Assembly (NCBI RefSeq): GCF_900115165.1
Contig: NZ_FOVP01000016.1
Coordinates: forward strand, 1-64,000
Source: Roseovarius lutimaris
GTDB taxonomy: Bacteria; Pseudomonadota; Alphaproteobacteria; Rhodobacterales; Rhodobacteraceae
Length of the DNA: 64,000 nucleotides
Reading direction: 5' to 3'
Shown here piece after piece: positions 38,087 through 45,151 of the stretch; positions within the stretch are counted from its first letter, which is position 1; each line of letters starts with the position of its first letter. Made by a program: the position numbers and the translations under genes. The notes beneath the pieces were generated by a model, which saw nothing but the letters and a program-made list of their open reading frames with translations, did no database searches and was not told the origin of the DNA.

Positions 38087-38093
38087 GGTATCA

Positions 38094-38103
38094 TGTGATC
38101 ACA
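38094..38103. promoter_or_regulatory. possible operator upstream of the GntR gene
   Basis: TGTGATCACA is a perfect 10-base palindrome eight bases before the regulator's start codon. FCD-type GntR proteins bind short palindromes of this size and usually repress their own genes, so it is a candidate autoregulatory site. A palindrome this short could occur by chance. Confidence 0.3.
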
Positions 38104-38116
38104 AATAACGCCGGGG

Positions 38117-38809
38117 TCAATCGCTGAAACGATAACGGTGCAACGCGCCGCCCTCACGGCGCAGCCAGGCGCGCTGCGCGCCATAGCCCGGCATCAGCTG
38201 CGCCACCACCGCCCAGAAGGCGGGCGAATGGTTCATTTCCGCCAGATGCGCCACCTCATGGGCGGCGACATAATCAAGCACCTCGGGCGGGGCCATGATC
38301 AACCGCCAGGAATAGCTGAGCGCGCCGCTTGACGAACACGACCCCCATCGCGAGCGCGTATCGCGCAGAGTGATCCGGCTATAGCCATGGCCAAGCAGCC
38401 CGGCATAATGATCCGACGCCGCCGCCAGCCGGTCGCGCGCCCGCGCCTTGAGCCAGCCCTCAAGCCGCGCGGCGGCGGTTTCGGGCGCACCGGGCACCTG
38501 TAGGGTGATGCCATCCTGTACCACCCGCCGCCCGGACCCTTGGGCGATTCGCATCACCCTGCCCTCGACCGGAATCTCAAGCCCATGCGTCACCGTGACC
38601 ATGGCCGGGCGCTGCGCCAACTGCGCACGCAACCAATCGGCCTTGGTGTGGGCAAAATCAAGCGCTTCGGCCTCGGGCACACCGCGTGGCAGGGTCAGCG
38701 TAACCCGCCCATCAAGCCCCGAAACACGCAGCGAAATCCGCCGCGCGCGCGGGGACCGACGCAGGCTAAGTTCAACTGGGGGGTTGCCCGGAAGCACGTG
38801 ATGGCCCAT
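38117..38809 (-). CDS. YgjP-like (DUF45/M48-type) metallopeptidase family protein
   Basis: The 230-residue protein has the zinc motif HEVAHLAEMNHSPAFWAVV (HExxH plus downstream His) and the conserved RDTRSRWGSCSSSGALSYSW just before it, which define the YgjP/DUF45 family. The function of this family is not settled. It has no signal peptide, so it is cytoplasmic. GGAGG lies five bases before the ATG. It is divergent from the TIGR02300 gene. Confidence 0.9.
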   Translation of the reverse strand: MGHHVLPGNPPVELSLRRSPRARRISLRVSGLDGRVTLTLPRGVPEAEALDFAHTKADWLRAQLAQRPAMVTVTHGLEIPVEGRVMRIAQGSGRRVVQDGITLQVPGAPETAAARLEGWLKARARDRLAAASDHYAGLLGHGYSRITLRDTRSRWGSCSSSGALSYSWRLIMAPPEVLDYVAAHEVAHLAEMNHSPAFWAVVAQLMPGYGAQRAWLRREGGALHRYRFSD

Positions 38810-38921
38810 ATGGCCTCCTGATTAGCGGATTGCGTGGCGACTAAAGCCTTTGACAGCTGAGCATTGTTATGGCAGGTGGCGCGGACCGTCGACAAGACCA
38901 GAGATTTAAAGGGGATCACCA

Positions 38922-39248
38922 ATGCCCAAAGAAGAATGGGGCGTAAAGCGCCTTTGCCCGACCACCGGAAAGCGCTTTTACGATCTGAACAAGAACCCGA
39001 TCGTTAGCCCGTACACGGGCGAAGTGGTCGAACTCGCCACCGGTAAAAGCCGATCAATGACGCCGGATGCCGAAGATGCCGAGACCAAAAAGCTGAAGAC
39101 AACGGATGCGGATGAAAAATCGGATCTGCTGGATGACGATGACGTGGATGTCGATCTTGATGACGACCTTCTCGAAGATGACGACGACGACGACGATGTC
39201 TCGCTTGACGAGATCGCCGACGTTGCCTCGGACGACACCGAGTCGTGA
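38922..39248 (+). CDS. TIGR02300-family acidic protein
   Basis: The 108-residue protein starts EEWGVKRLCPTTGKRFYDLN, diagnostic of the TIGR02300 (FYDLN) family of alphaproteobacteria, whose function is unknown. The first half resembles a small zinc-ribbon-like fold with only one Cys. The second half is a run of Asp and Glu (more than half of about 45 residues), giving a strongly acidic tail. It is followed by a hairpin and tRNA-Ala. Confidence 0.92.
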   Translation: MPKEEWGVKRLCPTTGKRFYDLNKNPIVSPYTGEVVELATGKSRSMTPDAEDAETKKLKTTDADEKSDLLDDDDVDVDLDDDLLEDDDDDDDVSLDEIADVASDDTES

Positions 39249-39257
39249 AAAACGCAA

Positions 39258-39285
39258 GGGCGGGATTTTCCTCTTGATCCCGCCC
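39258..39285 (+). terminator. hairpin after the TIGR02300 gene
   Basis: GGGCGGGAT and ATCCCGCCC form a nine-base stem with a ten-base loop. There is no T-run after it, so termination would be weak or factor-assisted; it separates the gene from the tRNA. Confidence 0.5.
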
Positions 39286-39334
39286 GCCGCTTTCCCTAGA
39301 TAGCGGCGCACAGGCCTCTTGGGGCCATCGTGAT

Positions 39335-39410
<76 letters not shown>

Positions 39411-39663
39411 TCCTCCTTCATTTCCAGCAGACTTTGGACCTGGCTTTTGGCAGATCGCCGGACATCCGTTGTGACTGTCGATCGCGGCGAATAGCGAAGT
39501 CGTGGCCTTGGCAGACATGCACCGGCCCGATTGCCTGCTGCACAGCGACCATGAAAGCAGCCGTTCATCAGGCCTGCGACAGGTTTTCAGGGACTGGTGT
39601 CTTGCGTTCGACATGGCTTGGGCGTAGGTGCGGGGCCTGTGCAACTAGGTATTCCCGGCTCCC

Positions 39664-40587
39664 ATGGAAATTTACCTGCCCATCGCCGAGGTTTCGGTGA
39701 ACGGTCCACTTCTTCTTTCTATCGGGCTCGTTGTTGGCCTGCTCTCGGGCATGTTTGGGGTTGGCGGCGGTTTCCTGATTACACCTCTGCTGTTCTTCAT
39801 CGGCATCCCACCTGCCGTCGCGGTGGCCACATCGGCCAACCAGATTGTCGCCTCGTCCTTTTCAGCCATCCTTGCCCATATCCGCCGTCGTACCGTCGAT
39901 TTTCCGATGGGTCTTGCGCTCATGGTCGGCGGCCTTACCGGCTCGACCGTGGGGATCTACATCTTCAATTTACTGCGCGAACTCGGGCAGGTCGATCTTC
40001 TGGTCAATATCTTCTACGTGGTCGTTCTCGGGCTGATCGGCGGGCTGATGTTCATCGAAAGCCTGAACGCGATGCGCAAGGCAAAGATGCAGGGCCCCAA
40101 ACCCAAGCGCAAGCGGGCCGGTCACGGTTGGGTCCACGCCATGCCATTGCGAATCCGCTTCCGCTCGTCGGGGCTCTATATCTCGGTCTTTCCGCCGCTT
40201 ATTGTCGGCTTCTTCGTCGGCGTGCTTTCGGCCATCATGGGCGTGGGAGGCGGATTCGTTGTCGTGCCTGCGATGATCTATGTCCTTGGCATGCCGACCA
40301 AAGTCGTGGTTGGAACCTCGCTGTTCCAGATCATCTTCGTTTCGGCGTACACGACGATGATGCATGCCTACAACAGCCACACAGTCGATACGGTGCTGGC
40401 CGTTCTGCTTATCGTCGGCGGCGTGATCGGCGCCCAGATCGGCGCCCGCATTGGTCTGCTGCTCAAGGCCGAACAACTGCGCATCTTGCTGGCCTTGCTG
40501 GTTCTCGCCGTCTGCCTCAAGCTGGGGCTTGATCTGGTGCTGCACCCGGCCGAGGTGTTCTCGATCTCCGTACCCCCTCGACTCTGA
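39664..40587 (+). CDS. TauE/SafE-family sulfite/organosulfonate exporter
   Basis: The 307-residue protein has about eight membrane segments in two halves, each with the repeat motif GMFGVGGGFLITP and AIMGVGGGFVVVP. This internal duplication is the family hallmark. The loop between the halves is unusually basic (KAKMQGPKPKRKRAGHG). Members export sulfite, sulfoacetate or similar anions, and no sulfonate pathway is adjacent. The start lacks an obvious ribosome binding site. Confidence 0.9.
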   Translation: MEIYLPIAEVSVNGPLLLSIGLVVGLLSGMFGVGGGFLITPLLFFIGIPPAVAVATSANQIVASSFSAILAHIRRRTVDFPMGLALMVGGLTGSTVGIYIFNLLRELGQVDLLVNIFYVVVLGLIGGLMFIESLNAMRKAKMQGPKPKRKRAGHGWVHAMPLRIRFRSSGLYISVFPPLIVGFFVGVLSAIMGVGGGFVVVPAMIYVLGMPTKVVVGTSLFQIIFVSAYTTMMHAYNSHTVDTVLAVLLIVGGVIGAQIGARIGLLLKAEQLRILLALLVLAVCLKLGLDLVLHPAEVFSISVPPRL

Positions 40588-40617
40588 TCGCAGGGGCTGT
40601 CTGGCCCCGTCCTTGCA

Positions 40618-41877
40618 CTACTGTCCATACCGCGCGGCTGTCAGACCATCGAATGAAATCTCGGGCTCTTTGCCGACAACAAGGTCGGCCACAGCGCGCC
40701 CTGATCCACAGGCCATGGTCCAGCCCAATGTGCCGTGGCCAGTGTTGAGGTAAAGATTGTCATAGCGCGTCCCGCCCAGAACCGGCGTGCCATCGGGTGT
40801 CATCGGGCGCAGGCCGGTCCAGCCTTCGGCCTGGTTCAGATCGCCGCCCTTGGGAAACAGGTCGTTGATCACATGTTTGACGGTATCCGTGGCGTGCGGC
40901 CCCAGCCGATTGCTATAGCCCGCAATCTCGGCGGTGCCGGCCACCCTGATCCGATCGCCAAGCCGGGTGATCGCCACCTTGTGGGTTTCATCCATCAGGG
41001 TCGATTGTGGCGCCATGGCATCATCAACGACCGGAATGGTCACCGAATAGCCCTTGACCGGATAAACCGGCAATTTCAATCCGATGGGCTTGAGCAAATG
41101 CGGGGCATAACTCCCGAGGGCGCAGACATATTTGTCACCGGTGATGCGCCCCGCCAATTCCGTGTCCACGCCCGCAACCCGGCCGTTTTCAATCGCGATG
41201 CTGCGGATTGACTGGCCATATTGAAACTGTACCCCCAGTTCTGCGGCCTTTTCCGCAAGGGCAATCGTGAACAGCCGACAATCCCCGGTCCGATCCGCCG
41301 TAAGCCGCAAACCGCCAACGAATTTGTGGCGCACCTCGGCCAATGCCGGTTCCACCGCAATGCAGGCGTCGCGGCCCAGTTCTTCGAACGGGCTGTCGAA
41401 TTGCGCAAGGATTTCCTGGTCGGCGCGAGAACCCTTCATTTGCTTGACGGTGCGGAACAGCTGAAGCGTGCCCTGCTCGCGCCCGTCATAGTCGATTCCG
41501 GTTTCTTCGATCAGCTCTGGCATCACGTCGCGGCTATAGTTCGAAACCCTGACCATCCGCGATTTGTTGATCGAATAGCTCTTATCGTTGCAGTTACGGA
41601 TCATCTGCGCCGACCACATCCACATCGTCGGGCTGATCAACGGCCAGATAAACAAGGGGCGGCGCTTCATGAACAGCCACTTGAGCGCCTTCACCGGGAT
41701 CCCCGGCGCGGCCCAGGGTGAGGTCATGCCATAGGATAGTTCTCCGGCATTGGCATAGCTTGTCTCAAGCCCTGGCCCAAGCTGTCGGTCGAGCACGACA
41801 ACCTCGGCGCCCTGCCTGGCCAGATACCAGGCGGTTGTAACACCGATCACGCCGGCCCCCATCACGACTACCTTCAT
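40618..41877 (-). CDS. dadA: D-amino acid dehydrogenase (DadA-like)
   Basis: The 419-residue FAD enzyme has the N-terminal motif VVMGAGVIGVTTAWYLARQG and DadA features ANAGELSYGMTSPWAAPG, EGWTGLRPMTPDGTPVLG and GHGTLGWTMACGSG. It oxidises D-amino acids to 2-oxo acids and passes electrons to the respiratory chain. The ATG at 41877 has AAAGGA upstream and puts the Rossmann fold at the N-terminus; the longer frame adds 27 residues without similarity. A second DadA-like gene lies at 51203. No alanine racemase (dadX) is next to it. Confidence 0.93.
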   Translation of the reverse strand: MKVVVMGAGVIGVTTAWYLARQGAEVVVLDRQLGPGLETSYANAGELSYGMTSPWAAPGIPVKALKWLFMKRRPLFIWPLISPTMWMWSAQMIRNCNDKSYSINKSRMVRVSNYSRDVMPELIEETGIDYDGREQGTLQLFRTVKQMKGSRADQEILAQFDSPFEELGRDACIAVEPALAEVRHKFVGGLRLTADRTGDCRLFTIALAEKAAELGVQFQYGQSIRSIAIENGRVAGVDTELAGRITGDKYVCALGSYAPHLLKPIGLKLPVYPVKGYSVTIPVVDDAMAPQSTLMDETHKVAITRLGDRIRVAGTAEIAGYSNRLGPHATDTVKHVINDLFPKGGDLNQAEGWTGLRPMTPDGTPVLGGTRYDNLYLNTGHGTLGWTMACGSGRAVADLVVGKEPEISFDGLTAARYGQ

Positions 41878-42004
41878 GGTTCTGTCCTTTCCACGCGTTT
41901 CCAACCCTATCCTTGCATTGCAAAGGGCGGCACCACAATAGGTCCGACGATTTTGCACACCGACGGGGATGTCGCCTTATCCTCCGGAGAGTCTGGTGCG
42001 CCGT

Positions 42005-43348
42005 CTATGTCGACGGCGCACCGATGGGAAGCTGAAGCCGAGCCTCGAACCCATCCGGGCGCCCCGTCGCCGGGGAGTGAAGGCTAAGCCCGGCCCCGGC
42101 ACCGTCGGCGATGGCCTGGACAATCGAAAGGCCAAGACCGCTGCCGTCCGATCCAGTGTTCTGGCCCCGCTCAAAGCGCGCGGTCAGGCGCGCCAAGGTT
42201 TCGGGCGCAAGGGCGGGACCCTCGTTGATCACCTGCAAAACGCCGTCTGCCGTCAGCGCGACCCGCACCGGGGCCTCGTCGCGACCATGGCGCAGGGCGT
42301 TTTCGACAAGGTTGCGCAGAACGATGGCAAAGGCATCCGGGTCGATATTGGAGAGCACCGGCCTGTCGGAAGTCTCGGCCAGAATCCGACCGGCCCCGAC
42401 GACCCGTTCAAAATCGGACAGCGCAAGGCGCAGCACCGGGCGCAGGTCGGTGACCGTGTCAGCGCGCAACCGCCCGCCCTCGGCGCGCGCCAGTTGCATG
42501 AGCTTTTCCGACAGCCGGTTCAGGCGCTTGAGCGCGGTTTCAATCTCGCCTGCCCTCGCCCCTGCGCTCGCGTCCCTTGTTTCGGCCATCAGCCTCTGGG
42601 TCTGGGCAAGGGCGGCGGCAACCGGGGTGCGCAATTCATGGGCCGCATTGGCGGTAAAGCTGCGTTCGGCCTCAAGCGTGCGGCGCAGACGATCCAGAAG
42701 CTGATTGACCGCATCGGCCATTGGCAGAAATTCCTCCGGCAGGCTCTCGTCACCGACATGCGACAGGTCGCGCGCGCCACGGCTTGACAAGACCCCGCTG
42801 AAGTCGCGCACCGGGGCAAGGCTCCGCCGCACGATCAGCAACAGACCGATCAGGCTTAGCGGGATCACCACGACAAGCGGCAGGGCAAGCGCCATCAGGG
42901 TTTCGCGCGCCACCTCGGCGCGGTGCTCAAGCGGCTCGGCCATGGCGATGGTGATCGTACCGCGCAGCGCCGCATCGAAATAAAGCCGATGCGTCGCGGA
43001 TTGGGAAAACCCGACCGCCTCAAAGGGGGGAAAAACCGAGACATCGGCGGAATGCGAACGCAGCAGGATACGGCCCTGATCATCGCGCACGATATAGGTA
43101 AAAAACTCTTCATGCTGGCGCAGGCTTGCGATGCGCTGACTGACACCTTCTTCGTCGCGATCAAGAATGTCCAGAACCGCCAGCGGCAGGATGCGCTGCG
43201 CGGTTTCCTCAAGGGCGGAATCAAACACCTCGTCCATTTCGCCGCGCAGCAGGGTCGCGGTGACAAGAGCGGTGGCAAGCCAGACCAGCGTAAGCCCAAG
43301 CCCAAGCCCAAGCGCCAGTTTGCCTTGCAGAGAGCCCGGCCCTCTCAC
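42005..43348 (-). CDS. sensor histidine kinase of the flavinylation locus
   Basis: The 447-residue kinase has two membrane helices (about residues 11-34 and 153-173) bracketing a periplasmic sensor of about 115 residues, a HAMP linker, a dimerisation/phosphoacceptor domain with His237 in NAAHELRTP, and an ATPase domain (RNLVENALRHG, GLGLSIVQAI). It starts with GTG overlapping the response regulator's TGA (GTGA). Its sensor domain has no recognisable ligand fold. It belongs to the QseC/TctE-like group that accompanies PepSY and iron- or redox-related genes. Confidence 0.93.
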   Translation of the reverse strand: MRGPGSLQGKLALGLGLGLTLVWLATALVTATLLRGEMDEVFDSALEETAQRILPLAVLDILDRDEEGVSQRIASLRQHEEFFTYIVRDDQGRILLRSHSADVSVFPPFEAVGFSQSATHRLYFDAALRGTITIAMAEPLEHRAEVARETLMALALPLVVVIPLSLIGLLLIVRRSLAPVRDFSGVLSSRGARDLSHVGDESLPEEFLPMADAVNQLLDRLRRTLEAERSFTANAAHELRTPVAAALAQTQRLMAETRDASAGARAGEIETALKRLNRLSEKLMQLARAEGGRLRADTVTDLRPVLRLALSDFERVVGAGRILAETSDRPVLSNIDPDAFAIVLRNLVENALRHGRDEAPVRVALTADGVLQVINEGPALAPETLARLTARFERGQNTGSDGSGLGLSIVQAIADGAGAGLSLHSPATGRPDGFEARLQLPIGAPST

Positions 43349-44004
43349 GCCGCGCCCAGCCGATAGCCTAGCCCGCGTACCGTCTCGATCCGCTCGCGGC
43401 CCAGCTTTTTGCGCAACCGGCTGACGTAGACCTCGATCGCGTTGCTCTCGATCTCGGTCTCGAACGAATAAAGCCGCTCTTCGAGCTGCGCCTTTGACAA
43501 AAGCTGACCGGGGCGCTGAACGAAGGCCTCAAACAGCACCCATTCGCGCGCGGTCAGGGCCACGGGCTTGCCCGCGCGACGCACCGATTTGGCGGCAAGG
43601 TCGATCTCGAGATCGCCCAGAGTCACCAGCGGATTGGGATTGCCGGAATAGCGCCGTGCCACCGCCCCGACCCGCGCCGAAAGCTCCGAGAGATCAAACG
43701 GCTTGACCATGTAATCATCGGCCCCCGCATTCAGCCCCTCGATCCGGTCGCTGATCTGATCGAGCGCGGTCAGGATGATCACCGGCGTCGCCTCCCCGCG
43801 CCCCCGCAGCGCGCGCAGGAACGGCTGACCGCGCCCATCGGGCAGCATCAGATCAAGCAGGATAAGGTCATAGGCGGCCACATCAAGGTATTCGCCGGCT
43901 TCATCAAGCCGCGTCGCCCAGTCGGTGGAATGGCCATCAGCCGTGATCTGGTCGCGCACCGCCGCCCCCAGAACCCTGTCATCCTCGATCAGCAGCACGC
44001 GCAT
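43345..44004 (-). CDS. OmpR-family response regulator of the flavinylation locus
   Basis: The 219-residue regulator has a receiver domain with the phosphorylation site Asp51 (LILLDLMLPDG) and an OmpR/PhoB winged helix (EVYVSRLRKKLG, TVRGLGYRL). It is transcribed first, and the kinase overlaps its end. It diverges from the PepSY gene with a 147-base intergenic region that contains CTGAC-N6-CTGAC, the direct-repeat geometry bound by such regulators. Confidence 0.95.
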   Translation of the reverse strand: MRVLLIEDDRVLGAAVRDQITADGHSTDWATRLDEAGEYLDVAAYDLILLDLMLPDGRGQPFLRALRGRGEATPVIILTALDQISDRIEGLNAGADDYMVKPFDLSELSARVGAVARRYSGNPNPLVTLGDLEIDLAAKSVRRAGKPVALTAREWVLFEAFVQRPGQLLSKAQLEERLYSFETEIESNAIEVYVSRLRKKLGRERIETVRGLGYRLGAA

Positions 44005-44053
44005 CGCATTTCCCGTCCGGTTTCAATTTTCGCCCGTTCTATCACCCGCGAAG

Positions 44054-44069
44054 CTGACGCGGACCTGAC
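44054..44069 (+). promoter_or_regulatory. candidate response-regulator box, PepSY promoter
   Basis: CTGAC (44054-44058) is repeated at 44065-44069 with an 11-base period, the spacing recognised by tandem OmpR/PhoB-type winged helices. It begins 98 bases before the PepSY start codon and lies in the divergent region shared with the response-regulator gene. A near-identical box precedes the DUF2271 gene. Confidence 0.55.
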
Positions 44070-44151
44070 ACAGAAAAATTGCGGGCTTCAGATTCAAGTC
44101 AGCATAGCGCGCAATAAAGCCCCATCACCAGCAATCTCAGGAGATGGGAAA

Positions 44152-44541
44152 ATGAAAAAATATCTGATCGCAACGACATTTCTGGCCGGGATCGGCGCCG
44201 CAGGGTTTGCATTGGCCGATGACGACGACTGCAACGTGGCAATGTCCAACTGGCAGCCCCGCGAGGCGGTCAAGGCGATGGCCGAGGCCAAAGGCTGGAG
44301 CGTGCGCCGCATCAAGACCGACGACGGCTGTTACGAAATCGACGGGCGCGATGCCCAGGGCCGCGAGATCGAGGTCAAGGTCGACCCCGGCACGCTCGCC
44401 ATCGTCGAGATGGAATATGAGGACGACGATGACGACGACGATTACGGCAAGTCGGGCAGGAAAGCCGCCCCCGTCGGCACCCTCGCCCCGCCGGATAATG
44501 GCCTGTTCACCCCCGGCAGCAAGCCGGTGGTCAAACAGTAA
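44152..44541 (+). CDS. periplasmic PepSY-like protein with Asp-rich segment
   Basis: The 129-residue protein has a Sec signal (KKYLIATTFLAGIGAAGFALA) and one PepSY-type domain (PREAVKAMAEAKGWSVRRIK, YEIDGRDAQGREIEVKVDP). Two Cys (in DDDDCNV and DDGCYEI) may form a disulfide. A run of seven Asp after Glu (about residues 94-101) and an Asp cluster at the mature N-terminus suggest cation binding. AGGAGA precedes the ATG. It heads the cluster divergent from a two-component system and probably supplies or senses a metal or redox ligand. Confidence 0.85.
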   Translation: MKKYLIATTFLAGIGAAGFALADDDDCNVAMSNWQPREAVKAMAEAKGWSVRRIKTDDGCYEIDGRDAQGREIEVKVDPGTLAIVEMEYEDDDDDDDYGKSGRKAAPVGTLAPPDNGLFTPGSKPVVKQ

Positions 44542-44562
44542 ACCGCAGGTTTGACACCCAAG

Positions 44563-44578
44563 CTGACGGCAGGCTGAA
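44563..44578 (+). promoter_or_regulatory. candidate response-regulator box, DUF2271 promoter
   Basis: CTGAC (44563-44567) and CTGAA (44574-44578) have the same 11-base period and, including flanks (AAGCTGACG), the same sequence as the box at 44054. It begins 99 bases before the DUF2271 start codon, against 98 bases in the other promoter. This indicates a second transcription start inside the cluster under the same regulator. Confidence 0.5.
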
Positions 44579-44661
44579 GCAATTTTCCCAATCCGGTCAG
44601 CCACGCTTCAGCCGGGCCCGTCATACAGGGGCCAATCAAGACAACACCAGGAGATGACACC

Positions 44662-45126
44662 ATGAAAACCCTGCTTTGTGCGCTTGCCCTGAGCACGGCG
44701 CTGAGCGGCCCGGCCTTGGCCGCGCCGGTCACTTTTACCACCAACCTGTCCAACTATGGCGGCGATGGCGCCTATCTTGCGCTTTATGTCACCGACGCCA
44801 GCGGCGCCTATATGGGCAGCCTCTGGATGGCGGGCGGCAAAGCGAAATATTACACGCATCTTACCGACTGGCATCGCGCCACCGGCGGCGATACCGCCGA
44901 GATCAACGGCATCACCGGTGCCAGCGTCGGCGCGGGGCGACAGCTCAATATCACGCTGGATCTGTCGGATGCCCTGTTTGACGCGGGCTATGAGCTTCAT
45001 ATCGACGCCGCTGTCGAGGATATGCGCGACAGCCCCTCCGAGGTGGTCGTTCCGCTTACCCGCGCCGGGGCCAACACCCCCGTCAAAGGGCGTCGTTATA
45101 TCCGTGATTTCACCTACGGCATGTAA
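44662..45126 (+). CDS. DUF2271 periplasmic protein, predicted FMN acceptor
   Basis: The 154-residue protein has a clear Sec signal (TLLCALALSTALSGPALA) and a DUF2271 domain (LYVTDASGAYMGSLWMAGGK, YYTHLTDWHRATGG, RRYIRDFTYGM). The segment NGITGAS (82-88) resembles the [ST]-G-A-[ST] motif that ApbE enzymes flavinylate in NqrC-type FMN-binding proteins; Ser88 would be the acceptor. AGGAG precedes the ATG. Its neighbours, a PepSY-TM flavoreductase and an ApbE transferase, support a role as the periplasmic electron carrier of the system. Flavinylation is an inference. Confidence 0.85.
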   Translation: MKTLLCALALSTALSGPALAAPVTFTTNLSNYGGDGAYLALYVTDASGAYMGSLWMAGGKAKYYTHLTDWHRATGGDTAEINGITGASVGAGRQLNITLDLSDALFDAGYELHIDAAVEDMRDSPSEVVVPLTRAGANTPVKGRRYIRDFTYGM

Positions 45127-45151
45127 GCCAAGAAGACGAAAGGCCCCTGCC

